Shown: piece after piece, positions 36,605 through 47,010 of the stretch
Numbering within the stretch: the stretch's first letter is position 1
How the letters are laid out: each line of letters opens with the position of its first letter
Assembly: GCF_946151075.1 (NCBI RefSeq)
Contig: NZ_CAMGZB010000001.1
Span: 434,001-498,000, forward strand
DNA: 64,000 nt
From: Neobacillus sp. Marseille-Q6967
GTDB taxonomy: Bacteria > Bacillota > Bacilli > Bacillales > Cytobacillaceae
Direction of reading: 5' to 3'
Position numbers and translations under genes: made by a program
Notes under the pieces: generated by a model
Told to the model about the DNA's origin: nothing
Database searches by the model: none
What the model saw: the letters and a program-made list of their open reading frames with translations, nothing else

Positions 36605-36607
36605 GTT

Positions 36608-36919
36608 TCATTCCTCCCTTAATAGTGTACCTTTCGAAAAGACTTTTTTTGCAACCTTAACGGCAGACATCGCCTTCGGCCAACCAGTATAAAAAGAAAG
36701 ATGTGTAATAACTTCAATAAGTTCTTCTTCCGAAAGGCCGTTTTCTTTTGCTAAATTTAAATGAAACTTCAGTTGTTCTGTATTCTGACTAGTCATTAAG
36801 TTAGATACGGTAATTAAACTGCGGTCACGCGGGGATAGTTCCTTACGCTCCCATACAACTTTTGGTGCAAAATCATCTATCATTTTCTGTTTGGAAGAAA
36901 GTTCTTTTGAATTTGACAT
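36608..36919 (-). CDS. Carboxymuconolactone decarboxylase (CMD/AhpD-like) family protein
   Basis: 103 residues matching the small CMD fold (SPRDRSLITVSNLMT ... LKFHLNLAKENGLSEEELIEVITHLSFYTGWPKAMSAV). The CxxC of AhpD is absent, so peroxidase partner activity is unlikely; the family also includes lactone decarboxylases. It is cotranscribed with the MFS gene and divergent from a TetR-type gene. Confidence 0.85.
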   Translation of the reverse strand: MSNSKELSSKQKMIDDFAPKVVWERKELSPRDRSLITVSNLMTSQNTEQLKFHLNLAKENGLSEEELIEVITHLSFYTGWPKAMSAVKVAKKVFSKGTLLREE

Positions 36920-37042
36920 TTTATATTCCTTCTTTATTTATAAATTTGTGGCACCAATAAATAATAGATATTGATACATTAATGTACATTTGTCTATAAT
37001 TATAAGCAGAAACAAGATCCTTACAATGGTTAAAGGTATATA

Positions 37043-37064
37043 ATTTGTCTATTAATAAACAAAT
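37043..37064. promoter_or_regulatory. Palindromic operator between CMD/MFS operon and TetR gene
   Basis: ATTTGT-CTATTAATAA-ACAAAT, near-perfect dyad in the divergent intergenic region; likely TetR site. Confidence 0.6.
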
Positions 37065-37109
37065 CTTTCAAAATTGTTCATTAACTTCAGAAAGCTTGGT
37101 GAACTCGAA

Positions 37110-37655
37110 ATGTCTAAAGTGGATAGAAGAATATTAAAATCACAAGAAGCGATAAAAAAAGCTGTAATTGAACTAATGTCTGAGAAGAATTTTGACGACA
37201 TTACCATACAGGATATTTCCGATCAGGCCAATGTCAGCCGTGGAACCATCTATCTTCATTACCTGGATAAATATGATCTGCTGGATAAGCTCATTGCGGA
37301 ACATATTCACCGATTAAGGGAAATTTGCGAATCGGCATCTGAGTTAGACTATACCGATGCCAATCTGCCATGGTTCGAATACCTTGAACGAAACTATTTA
37401 TTTTTTTCGACGATGTTAGCGAGCAAGGGAGCCCCTTCATTTCGCAGTCAGTTCCTTGAGTTTCTCATCGAAGAATTCAAAGATGAAGTAAATACAACAG
37501 AAGGAAAAAATCAAGGATTAAATGAACCTGTTATTCTTCAATTCATTGTCACCTCTTACGTTGGGATAGTAGAATGGTGGATTACAAATGGAATGCCTTA
37601 CCCGCCTCATGTCATGTCAGAACAGGTCGGGATATTGTTAGAGCGGAATCTATGA
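37110..37655 (+). CDS. TetR-family regulator
   Basis: 181 residues. The HTH is DITIQDISDQANVSRGTIYLHYLDKYDLLDKL, and the C-terminal part fits the TetR_C group with WITNGMPYPPHVM near the end. I use ATG 37110 although the binding site is weak; the family starts MSKVDRRILKSQEAI. It is divergent from the CMD-MFS operon, whose shared intergenic dyad it probably binds. A fragment of a related regulator lies at 41.35-41.48 kb. Confidence 0.85.
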   Translation: MSKVDRRILKSQEAIKKAVIELMSEKNFDDITIQDISDQANVSRGTIYLHYLDKYDLLDKLIAEHIHRLREICESASELDYTDANLPWFEYLERNYLFFSTMLASKGAPSFRSQFLEFLIEEFKDEVNTTEGKNQGLNEPVILQFIVTSYVGIVEWWITNGMPYPPHVMSEQVGILLERNL

Positions 37656-37708
37656 TTAGATCCGTAAGAAAAAGTCTGATTTAAATTTTGTTTTGTTATA
37701 TCCGAACA

Positions 37709-39639
<1,931 letters not shown>

Positions 39640-39852
39640 TTAATTACTCCTCACTTTCTGTTATGAGCCATCTTCCATTTCAGTTGTTGTTCATCGTGTC
39701 TTATCTCCCCCTAATTATGCACCAAATGAAAACGCGACCGTTATCCCATTCGTTTCAAATGTTTGCCTAATCCTCTCACAACCATTTACGGTATAAACGA
39801 ATAAGCATTATAATAAACCTATCAAAAATGAAGGAAATAAGGAGGATCACAT

Positions 39853-40770
39853 ATGTCCGAACGAATATACAAACAGCAGGATGAGCTTGCCAAACTCATT
39901 GATCGTTATTCAGGGCAGGACGGGGTTCACCAGACTGCTATTCCCTCTTTATTTTTCATACGTGAATCAAATGTTACGGAACCACTTTATGGAGTTTACA
40001 AGCCCTCCTTTTGCATCGTCGTTCAAGGTGAGAAGGAAGTATTGCTGGCACAGGAACACTTTAAGTACGGTCCTGCCGATTACCTTGTTGCTTCTGTTGA
40101 CTTGCCGGTTACTGGGCAAGTTATAAAAGCTTCTTCTGACGCTCCTTATTTGGCTCTCAAATTAGAATTTACACCGAGTCAGATCTTAGAGGTCTTAAGT
40201 GAAACTGACATTCAAGTTGGCCCAAAAGAAAATGCTAAGCGAGGAATGTTTGTAAGCCAGATAGAGTTAGAATTGTTGGATGCGGTAATCAGATTAGCTC
40301 GATTACTAGAAAATCCTAAGGATATCCCGGTACTTGCCCCTCTATTCACAAAAGAAATTCTTTATAGGGTTTTACAAGGGGAGCATGGGGCCAGGTTGGA
40401 ACAAATTGCAATAGAAGGCAGCAGTACATCTCAAATCCATGACGTGATCGAACATATCATGTCTAACTACACTAAGTCTTTTCGAATTGAAGAGCTGGCA
40501 GAAATCGCAAATATGAGTGTTTCATCCCTTCATCGGCACTTTAAAGAGGTAACCGCAATGAGCCCGATTCAATTCCAAAAACAACTGAGACTGCAGGAAG
40601 CCCGCCGCCTGTTATTATCCGAATCAAACGATGCAACTAATATTGCATTCCGGGTAGGATATGAAAGTCCATCACAATTCAGCCGGGAATATTCCCGCAT
40701 GTTTGGTCTCCCGCCTAGGGAAGATATAAAGCGCCTGTGGGCGAAATATGACCAGCGAATTAACGCTTGA
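39853..40770 (+). CDS. AraC-family regulator with cupin-like N-terminus
   Basis: 305 residues. The N-terminal AraC-type arm (FFIRESNVTEPLYGVYKPSFCIVVQGEKEV) resembles the YqhC/AraC_N domain. Two C-terminal HTHs are visible (FRIEELAEIANMSVSSLHRHFKEV and ATNIAFRVGYESPSQFSREYSRMFG). It is divergent from the aldo/keto reductase genes, as E. coli YqhC is from an aldehyde reductase, so it may activate them in response to aldehydes; that is inference. AAGGAGG before the ATG. Confidence 0.88.
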   Translation: MSERIYKQQDELAKLIDRYSGQDGVHQTAIPSLFFIRESNVTEPLYGVYKPSFCIVVQGEKEVLLAQEHFKYGPADYLVASVDLPVTGQVIKASSDAPYLALKLEFTPSQILEVLSETDIQVGPKENAKRGMFVSQIELELLDAVIRLARLLENPKDIPVLAPLFTKEILYRVLQGEHGARLEQIAIEGSSTSQIHDVIEHIMSNYTKSFRIEELAEIANMSVSSLHRHFKEVTAMSPIQFQKQLRLQEARRLLLSESNDATNIAFRVGYESPSQFSREYSRMFGLPPREDIKRLWAKYDQRINA

Positions 40771-40824
40771 ATTCCTTGCTAAACGGGGGAAGTACTCATA
40801 TTTTATAAATGGTCAGTAAACAAT

Positions 40825-40855
40825 AAAAGGAGCAGTGTGTCCGTACACTGCTCCT
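40825..40855 (-). terminator. Terminator duplicated with the reductase fragment
   Basis: GGAGCAGTGT/ACACTGCTCC stem with CTTTTATTG tail on the minus strand, in the same place relative to the fragment as the intact copy's terminator. Confidence 0.75.
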
Positions 40856-40864
40856 GCATTATAT

Positions 40865-41040
40865 TTATTTAAAACCAATAATCGGGTGAGGTACATACGG
40901 CTCTTCCAAGAACGCTATTTCTTCCGGTGTTAACTTAATGGATAGAGCAGCTGCTGCATCTTCGAGATGCGAGATTTTCGTCGCCCCGATAATTGGAGCT
41001 GTTACCGGTTCCTTCTGCAGCACCCAAGCAAGGGCGGTTT
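40865..41040 (-). pseudogene. 3' fragment of an aldo/keto reductase
   Basis: The minus-strand frame ending at TAA 40865 encodes [38 protein letters not shown] and EEPYVPHPIIGFK, nearly the same as the end of the intact reductase at 38659-39639. It breaks off near 41040 and runs into an alcohol dehydrogenase fragment on the other strand. Non-functional remnant. Confidence 0.88.
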
Positions 41041-41348
41041 GACCTGATCTTAAACACAGTGTCTGCCAATCTTGATGTTGATGCGTATTTATCCTTGCTT
41101 CGCATAGATGGAACCCTTGTAAATGTGGGTGCTCCTGCAGAGCCGGATCAATATAGGGTGTTTTCCCTTATCATGGGTCGTCGCAGCATTGCCGGTTCAC
41201 TTGTTGGTGGAATTCGTGAAACACAGGAAATGCTAGATTTCGCCGCTCAACACGGCATTGCCCCTAAAATTGAGGTAATTCGTGTAATGAGCGTATCCTC
41301 CGTAGTGATGTGCGATACCAATTAGTTATCGACATCTCTACCCTGTAA
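41035..41348 (+). pseudogene. 3' fragment of a YahK-type alcohol dehydrogenase
   Basis: The plus strand encodes [36 protein letters not shown] and [20 protein letters not shown], then shifts frame near 41283 into [20 protein letters not shown] before TAA 41346. This is the C-terminal third of a zinc alcohol dehydrogenase (cinnamyl alcohol dehydrogenase-like) with an internal deletion and frameshift. Its catalytic domain is missing. Confidence 0.82.
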
Positions 41349-41354
41349 GCCGTA

Positions 41355-41480
41355 TCACATGTAGGAAATGCTTACGGAGGGGTAGTGGAATCCTGGTTAA
41401 AGGAAGCTATGTCCTATACACCTGATGTCATGGCGAAACAGGTGCGAAAATTGATAGATAGGATTGTAAAGGGTTTGTAA
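41355..41480 (+). pseudogene. C-terminal fragment of a TetR-type regulator
   Basis: VGNAYGGVVESWLKEAMSYTP followed by DVMAKQVRKLIDRIVKGL and TAA 41478, the end of a TetR_C domain like that of the regulator at 37110-37655 (there SYVGIVEWWITNGMPYPP). No HTH remains. Third eroded fragment in a row. Confidence 0.7.
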
Positions 41481-41518
41481 GTGGAGGCTAATTCTAATAC
41501 AATTCTGTCACTACTTTT

Positions 41519-41564
41519 AAAAAAACAAAAAGAGCAAAAGGAATGGTCTTTTTCCTTTGCTCTT
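41519..41564 (-). terminator. Terminator of the MazG-like gene
   Basis: AAGAGCAAA-GGAA/TTCC-TTTGCTCTT stem, minus-strand T-rich tail. Confidence 0.8.
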
Positions 41565-41602
41565 AAATTCCTTCTAAGCAACAGGTAGATCTACATTGTA
41601 GA

Positions 41603-41980
41603 TTACTTTTTCACGATATCCTTATTCTTACGATTTTTTACTTCTTCCATCTTCTTATAAAAGCTTTCTTCCGCGTCGATTCCAAAAAAGTTGTAAAACT
41701 TGAGCATATAGGCCAAACAGTCCGCCAGCTCTTTCCCGATGTTTTCTTTAATCTGGCTCTTGGACAACTCAAAAGCCTTCTCTTCTTCCATTCCCTCTTG
41801 GATATAAGTTGCAGTGAGATTGAACCCCTTTCGAAGTTCTTCTGCGACTTCCCCAACCTCGGTGGTCATCAGCATATAATTGTTTAGTAGCGAAGCCCGA
41901 CTCTTTTCAAAACTCTCCTCACTGATTACCCATCCCATTTCTTTCTGAAACTGTTCTGCAAAAGCCTGTATCTCTTTCAT
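41603..41980 (-). CDS. MazG-like nucleotide pyrophosphohydrolase
   Basis: About 125 all-helical residues with the MazG metal-binding signature ExxE..ExxD: TTEVGEVAEELRKG and GKELADCLAYMLKF. Enzymes of this type hydrolyse (d)NTPs to monophosphates and can clean up aberrant nucleotides. I use ATG 41980 with GAAGGGG upstream. It stands at the left border of the defence island, divergent from a MutT-like gene; both act on nucleotides, but there is no sign of a functional link. Confidence 0.82.
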   Translation of the reverse strand: MKEIQAFAEQFQKEMGWVISEESFEKSRASLLNNYMLMTTEVGEVAEELRKGFNLTATYIQEGMEEEKAFELSKSQIKENIGKELADCLAYMLKFYNFFGIDAEESFYKKMEEVKNRKNKDIVKK

Positions 41981-42168
41981 TTTTACCCCTTCCATCATAT
42001 AACCACATATTTGTTCATCATACGTTTGATTAATTTCTATCTTTTCACGTAGTAGTTTATGGTTATTATAGCAAAAACCTTACGGCATAATCTAAAAAGA
42101 TTGTTTGAAAAGGTCATTTTTGTAGAAACTGATATTATATCTGTGATAACAAAAGCAGGAGGAGAGCA

Positions 42169-42594
42169 TTGGGAAAGCTAATAAGAGTTGTAGCAGCCAT
42201 TATCGAAAATGAACAAGGTGAAATTCTATGTGCTCTTAGATCTCCTAGGATGAGTATGCCGAATTTATGGGAGTTTCCTGGTGGTAAAGTAGAAGATGGT
42301 GAGGATATCATTGAAGCACTAGTGAGGGAAATTGAAGAAGAATTAGGATGCAGGATTGAAACAGTAAAAGAAATATTTAATGACAACCTTCATGAATACG
42401 TAACCTTTAGCATTAGGTTAATATCGATTAAGTGTAAAATAATAGAGGGTGTTCCAGTACCAATTGAGCATTCCAAGTTAATTTGGCTGAATAGAGAAAA
42501 CTTAGAATCACTTAAGTGGGCTCCTGCTGACATACCTGTAGTTAAAAAGTTACAACAAGAGATAAATGATCCTGGTGAAACGAATGGCAGATAA
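42169..42594 (+). CDS. NUDIX hydrolase, MutT-like (8-oxo-dGTP diphosphatase type)
   Basis: 141 residues with MPNLWEFPGGKVEDGEDIIEALVREIEEELG, a complete Nudix box including REIEEE, preceded by the VVAAIIENEQGEILCALR strand of MutT. TTG 42169 has AGGAGGAG. It overlaps the vsr gene that follows by 11 bases, so the two are translated from one message. MutT-like genes often accompany m5C restriction-modification systems; here it opens the defence island. Confidence 0.85.
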   Translation: MGKLIRVVAAIIENEQGEILCALRSPRMSMPNLWEFPGGKVEDGEDIIEALVREIEEELGCRIETVKEIFNDNLHEYVTFSIRLISIKCKIIEGVPVPIEHSKLIWLNRENLESLKWAPADIPVVKKLQQEINDPGETNGR

Positions 42595-42994
42595 TTTAAC
42601 ACAAGAACAAAGAAAAAAGAATATGCAGGCAATAAAATCCCAGTCTGCACTTGAAAACAAAGTTACGATAGCACTTTGGAAAATGGGATATCGTTTTCGT
42701 AAAAATGCTAAGCTATTTGGGAAGCCAGATATTTCAATAAAGAAATATAAAGTTGTCATTTTTATTGATTCTTGTTTTTGGCATTGCTGTCCTATCCATA
42801 AAAGTATGCCAAAATCAAACTCCGATTATTGGGAAAAGAAACTTAGGAGAAATATAAGTAGGGATATCGAGGTGAATAATTATTATCGAGAAAGAGGTTG
42901 GAATATTTTGAGGGTTTGGGAACACGAATTTAAAGAGAACTTTAACATTGCAGTAAATAATATTGCTAGGTTTATTAGCGAAAACAAGAATTAA
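42584..42994 (+). CDS. vsr: Very short patch repair endonuclease Vsr
   Basis: About 136 residues starting MADNLTQEQRKKNMQAIKSQ, typical of Vsr. The catalytic and zinc region KLFGKPDISIKKYKVVIFIDSCFWHCCPIH and YWEKKLRRNISRD..RGWNILRVWEHE are intact. Vsr nicks 5' of the T in T-G mismatches produced by deamination of 5-methylcytosine and so offsets the mutagenic effect of m5C methyltransferases, two of which are encoded nearby. I use ATG 42584 rather than 42566, as family members start there. Confidence 0.93.
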   Translation: MADNLTQEQRKKNMQAIKSQSALENKVTIALWKMGYRFRKNAKLFGKPDISIKKYKVVIFIDSCFWHCCPIHKSMPKSNSDYWEKKLRRNISRDIEVNNYYRERGWNILRVWEHEFKENFNIAVNNIARFISENKN

Positions 42995-43025
42995 CTCCTT
43001 TTGAAGGAGTTAATTCAATTATATT
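42988..43025 (+). terminator. Terminator of the mutT-vsr pair
   Basis: GAATTAACTCC/GGAGTTAATTC perfect 11-bp stem; tail is only moderately T-rich. Confidence 0.65.
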
Positions 43026-43150
43026 TATTTTTCTAGGATGAAATTATATTACTAAATCATTGAAATTATAATACTAAGATTATTAAACGTAGAGCCCTAA
43101 AACAGTCGTGAATTTACTTTCCCTACGGTTAAAAAGTTAACCCTGAGTCC

Positions 43151-44344
43151 TTATATTGTTTGCAAGCTATCGGCTTGAAATTGATCGTAAGAACCAATTT
43201 CGCAGAAGTCAATAGAGTAGTGCAAACTGCTATGTTTATATACTATTACTGAATCAATACCTAATCGTTCTAATTGTTCATATGTTAGTAGCTGATGGTC
43301 TCTCAAATTCATTACTTTACGTAATAACCATTCACCTAAATCACTATTGGGGTTCGTCATTAGAGCCTTGCTATTTTCTTGGCACACTTTAGCTGATAAA
43401 TGCGACTTATCAGGTAGAACTAATTGGAAACTATTATCTCTTGCAGGGAAAAATCCGACAAAAACTTTATGAATCCAACTAGGTATTGGTATATATATTT
43501 CATTTGGATTCCTTGGTCGACCAGCAGCATTCCACTGATTTAGGCCACTTTTCTCTGGAACATGACGCTTTCCACCACGGTCAGAAAATAAAGGAAGAAT
43601 AACATAACTAACTGTATTTGCAGCTGAAGCAGAAGACGTATTTGATTTGTTGTAATTTGTGATAGATTCTGCTACTCTGTATGAATCGGTTAGCTGATAT
43701 AACTGCGATAACATCATATAAGGTTGAGTTAAAATTGTAACGTCTATTTCAGCTAGTGGTTTAACGTTTATAAAATCAAATCGTTTGTATAGCGTACTTT
43801 TTGTAACGTTAAAACTGTATTCATTCAGTGTGTCTTCAAATGTAATAATATTTCTATTATTACTTACCTTAATATTTGAAATAGCTTTAATTTCTACCGT
43901 ATCCATTGGTGTTTCAAATAAAAGAATCTTTCCCGGTTTTCTAGTAACACAGTGATAAATCATGTTGTCTAATCCATAAGTTCTTTTTGTAAACTGTATT
44001 CTCTCGTTTCGTAACTCAGCGATTGTGAAAATAAGTTCTTTTGGAGATAGTCCACGGTATAAATCTGATTCTTTATTAAACTCAGCAACCTTTTGTAAGG
44101 TTTTACCATTATCATGCAAAAAAGTTTTGATCCCAATTCCATCTTTAAGTATTCTCGCGTCTGCTGAACAATCAGCACGGCCTAAGTTCTCTGCACCAAA
44201 TGCCTCACAATATGCATTCTCAACATTCCTTGATACCAAGTAAGGTGAAGGACTTTCTGAAAATAAATTTGATAAAGATCCTGCGGATTTTAACATATTT
44301 TTATAAAGCTGTTGTTTTTCTATTGGTTGTTTGGTATATAGCAT
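43151..44344 (-). CDS. Restriction endonuclease candidate (B3-like C-terminal domain)
   Basis: 397 residues. The C-terminal half (GRPRNPNEIYIPIPSWIHKV, FFPARDNSFQLVLPDKS, NSKALMTNPNSDLGEWLLRKV) resembles the B3-like DNA-binding domain of NgoFVII/BfiI-type restriction enzymes. The N-terminal half lacks a clear HxK phospholipase-D motif; CSADARILKDGIGIKTF may contain the acidic and lysine residues of a nuclease site. It follows a small HTH gene by 14 bases and is divergent from an m5C methyltransferase, the layout of C-protein-controlled type II systems. AGGAGGGTG before the ATG. Function as endonuclease is inferred from this combination. Confidence 0.65.
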   Translation of the reverse strand: MLYTKQPIEKQQLYKNMLKSAGSLSNLFSESPSPYLVSRNVENAYCEAFGAENLGRADCSADARILKDGIGIKTFLHDNGKTLQKVAEFNKESDLYRGLSPKELIFTIAELRNERIQFTKRTYGLDNMIYHCVTRKPGKILLFETPMDTVEIKAISNIKVSNNRNIITFEDTLNEYSFNVTKSTLYKRFDFINVKPLAEIDVTILTQPYMMLSQLYQLTDSYRVAESITNYNKSNTSSASAANTVSYVILPLFSDRGGKRHVPEKSGLNQWNAAGRPRNPNEIYIPIPSWIHKVFVGFFPARDNSFQLVLPDKSHLSAKVCQENSKALMTNPNSDLGEWLLRKVMNLRDHQLLTYEQLERLGIDSVIVYKHSSLHYSIDFCEIGSYDQFQADSLQTI

Positions 44345-44358
44345 ATTTAATCACCCTC

Positions 44359-44601
44359 CTATATATTTTTTTCATCCTTATATCCTAATAAATAATCAGC
44401 AGATACATTTAGTTTTTTCACGATACGTTTAAAATAAAAAAGTGATGGTTCACGTTTATCTGCTTCTATTTGAGATAGCATACTTGGACTAATGCCAATC
44501 TCCGATGCAAAATATTGTTGGGACCAATCTTTATCCTCCCTTTCATCTCTTATTCTTTCACCAAGAGTTTTTCCTTTACGCTTGTTAGGGATTTTACGCA
44601 T
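44359..44601 (-). CDS. Xre-type HTH protein (C-protein-like restriction controller)
   Basis: 80 residues consisting almost only of a Cro/C1-type HTH: LGERIRDEREDKDWSQQYFA, SEIGISPSMLSQIEADKREP, then NVSADYLLGYKD. Size and position (directly before the endonuclease gene, divergent from the methyltransferase gene) match C proteins that delay endonuclease expression. GGGAGG seven bases before the ATG. A candidate operator sits in the methyltransferase promoter at 44713-44726. Confidence 0.85.
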   Translation of the reverse strand: MRKIPNKRKGKTLGERIRDEREDKDWSQQYFASEIGISPSMLSQIEADKREPSLFYFKRIVKKLNVSADYLLGYKDEKNI

Positions 44602-44705
44602 TTTTTACCTCCCTTGATTTTTATTCTTCTTAATTTCATCGTAGCAGACCGAAAAAAACATCCGTCCCTAATTAACCGTGTGTTAATTAATAAAAAATTC
44701 TGTAA

Positions 44706-44734
44706 TTTACATACAGTTAAGTCTGTGCTATAAT
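44706..44734 (+). promoter_or_regulatory. Methyltransferase promoter with internal dyad
   Basis: TTTACA (44706-44711), 17-bp spacer, TATAAT (44729-44734). The spacer contains ACAG-TTAAGT-CTGT (44713-44726), a probable binding site of the HTH protein that would repress the methyltransferase. Confidence 0.7.
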
Positions 44735-44826
44735 TCCAATATAAGCTTGTCCATTCCTACCTGGTTTAATGCTTAACTTTCTTTTATATGGACAAACAAT
44801 AATAATGTTTGTAGGAGGTTTTCATT

Positions 44827-45843
44827 TTGCTAAGAGTAGGAAGTATGTTTGCTGGTATCGGAGGGACTTGTCTAGGTTTTATCCAAGCTGGTGCAGAAAT
44901 TATTTGGGCTAACGAGATGGATAGAAACGCTTGTATTACTTATAAAAATTATTTTGGCGATAGTTTTTTATGCGAAGGGGACATTACTCTTATTGACAAA
45001 ACTACTATACCAGAATTGGATATCCTTATTGGAGGTTTTCCTTGTCAAGCCTTTTCCGTTGCTGGTTACAGAAGGGGATTTGAGGACGATAGGGGAAATG
45101 TTTTTTTTCAAATTATTAAAGTTTTAGAGACACAAAGAGATATATACGGTAAGTTACCTCGAGCTATCATGTTAGAAAATGTTAAAAATTTATATTCACA
45201 TGATAGTGGTAAAACTTATAGGGCTATACGAGAATCATTTGAAGCTTTAGGTTACAATATTGAAACGGCTGTATTAAATTCAATCAAATTTGGGAATGTC
45301 CCTCAAAATCGCGAACGTATTTATATTGCAGGATTTCTAAACCCAAACCATGCAAAAAGTTTCCGTTTTCCTGACCAAATTCCTTTAACTAACAGACTGA
45401 ATGATCTAGTTGATAGAATAAATAGTAAAGATAATGTTTTTTATTATAAAGAGACTTCAAAGTATTATAAAATGTTACAAAGAACGATGGTTAGTACCGA
45501 GACAACCTATCAATTAAGAAGAAGTTACGTAAGGGAAAATAAAAGTAATGTGTGTCCAACATTAACTGCTAATATGGGTACTGGCGGTCATAATGTTCCT
45601 TTAATTCTGGATTTCAGTAATAATATAAGAAAGCTTACACCTGAAGAATGCTTATTATTACAAGGCTTTCCAGAAGATTATAGATTTCCGGACAACATGG
45701 CAAATAGTAATAAGTATAAGCAAGTTGGGAATTCAGTTACAGTCCCGGTTATTCGGAGGATGGCCACTAATATAATAAAAGTGTTAGAAGGAGAAATAGC
45801 CCAACAAAAACATGAATCTCAATTACTTCTTGAAAAATTGTAA
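44827..45843 (+). CDS. DNA (cytosine-5-)-methyltransferase 1
   Basis: 338 residues with all key m5C motifs: I (VGSMFAGIGGTCLGF), II/III (WANEMDRNAC), IV with catalytic Cys (GGFPCQAFSVAGY), VI (IMLENVKNL), VIII (NVPQNRERIYIAGF) and X (YKQVGNSVTVPVI). The target-recognition part contains TYQLRRSYVRENKSN and VCPTLTANMGTGGHNVPL, almost the same as in methyltransferase 2. TTG start with GGAGGT. It protects sites from a cognate endonuclease. It may serve the adjacent HTH-endonuclease unit, the BsuMI-like genes further right, or both. Confidence 0.94.
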   Translation: MLRVGSMFAGIGGTCLGFIQAGAEIIWANEMDRNACITYKNYFGDSFLCEGDITLIDKTTIPELDILIGGFPCQAFSVAGYRRGFEDDRGNVFFQIIKVLETQRDIYGKLPRAIMLENVKNLYSHDSGKTYRAIRESFEALGYNIETAVLNSIKFGNVPQNRERIYIAGFLNPNHAKSFRFPDQIPLTNRLNDLVDRINSKDNVFYYKETSKYYKMLQRTMVSTETTYQLRRSYVRENKSNVCPTLTANMGTGGHNVPLILDFSNNIRKLTPEECLLLQGFPEDYRFPDNMANSNKYKQVGNSVTVPVIRRMATNIIKVLEGEIAQQKHESQLLLEKL

Positions 45844-45888
45844 GATTAAATGTCTTGCTATTTTTCACTAAATTGAAATTGTCAAATT

Positions 45889-45933
45889 AAAAAGACGACT
45901 CAAATCAAAATTAAATTTGGATCGTCTTTTTAA
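45889..45933 (+). terminator. Terminator of methyltransferase 1
   Basis: AAAAAGACGA/TCGTCTTTTT stem with inner AAAT/ATTT pairing. Confidence 0.8.
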
Positions 45934-45994
45934 CTGTTTTATAATACATGTATACCAATTATTTATCTATGAAAATTCTGTTTACGTACTTATA

Positions 45995-46410
45995 TTACTT
46001 ATTTATCACCTCAAACTTATAACCCATCCATACAGTAACAATCATTTTAGCTGAAACCTCAGATACCGTAGTTAATTTTTCACGTAACCTCTTTACACGT
46101 GTATCAACTGTTCTCGAATCTCCGAAAAATTCATATTGCCAAACTTCTTTCAACAATTGTTCACGTTCAAATACCTTATCAGGTGTTCTGCTAGAAAGAG
46201 TAATAGTTCATATTCCTTTGGAGTTAAATTAATTTCTTTCCCATTTTCTGTAACTCGGTGTGCATCATTATCAATCTAAATGGGGAAAAACAATAATATC
46301 CTTGGTTGTAGTATCAGTTTGTAAGTAACTTGTTTGTGAGGAACGTCGCAGCAAGGCCTTCACTCGCAATACTACCTCCCGTGGACTGAAAGGTTTTACT
46401 TCTCTTTCCA
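45995..46410 (-). pseudogene. OmpR-type response regulator remnant
   Basis: Three frames on the minus strand give consecutive parts of one response regulator: EREVKPFSPREVVLRVKALL (end of the receiver), NDAHRVTENGKEINLTPKEY (start of the winged helix) and EQLLKEVWQYEFFGDSRTVD followed by TRVKRLREKL. At least two frameshifts and loss of the N-terminus make it non-functional. No partner kinase is nearby. It is debris within the island. Confidence 0.8.
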
Positions 46411-46490
46411 TATTGGGCCCCCATCAATAAATTTACAATAACCCCATTTAATTTAATTTTTTGCTATAAATATATATTTTTAAATGGATT

Positions 46491-46796
46491 TTATCGGTAG
46501 ATTCCCCTTGGATGAAAATATGTCCACCAATTTTTTACCTTCAAAAACTTTTCTTCTACAGTTACAAATGATTTTAACTCAATCCCAAATATCTGTTTAT
46601 GATAATCTTTTAATTGTTTACAACCACTTAGTATTTCAGCAGATCCCTCTTTTGATAAACTGGGTGTTATACCAACTACAATAAATGGGATTTTTTCGTT
46701 ATAATGCAAAAGTACTTGTCCACAAAAATAAATATCATATAAATTTGGAAAATTGTATTTCGTTGCTATTTCTAATAAAACTAATCTGCTCATCAT
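46491..46796 (-). CDS. Small unknown protein in the defence island
   Basis: 101 residues, starting MMSRLVLLEIATKYNFP, preceded by AAGGGGG. Aromatic and lysine-rich at the end (FLKVKNWWTYFHPRGIYR). I recognise no family or motif. It follows the McrC-like gene on the same strand after a 210-base gap with a terminator, so it is probably a separate unit. Confidence 0.5.
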   Translation of the reverse strand: MMSRLVLLEIATKYNFPNLYDIYFCGQVLLHYNEKIPFIVVGITPSLSKEGSAEILSGCKQLKDYHKQIFGIELKSFVTVEEKFLKVKNWWTYFHPRGIYR

Positions 46797-46982
46797 TTTC
46801 CCCCTTTTTCTTTTATTATGAACTTATTATTAAAGGAGAAAGTTGCGGATTTGTGAAATATTTTCCACAAATATGTTGGTAAAACATTTTATTAAAAAGG
46901 GATTATTTGTAATATAAATTTACAAATTGATTTTAATGATTATATCCATAATCAGAACCTGAGTCTGTTTTTAAAAGGAAAA

Positions 46983-47010
46983 TAAAACGCTCCTTTCTTA
47001 GGAGCATTTT
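46983..47010 (-). terminator. Terminator of the McrB/McrC-like operon
   Basis: AAAA-GCTCC/GGAGC-TTTT stem; overlaps the stop codon of the McrC-like gene; T-rich tail on the minus strand. Confidence 0.8.

Noticed and set aside
43151..44344. Phospholipase-D type (BfiI-like) catalytic domain in the endonuclease candidate
   Set aside because: The C-terminal similarity suggested it, but I could not find an HxK(x)4D motif in the N-terminal half.
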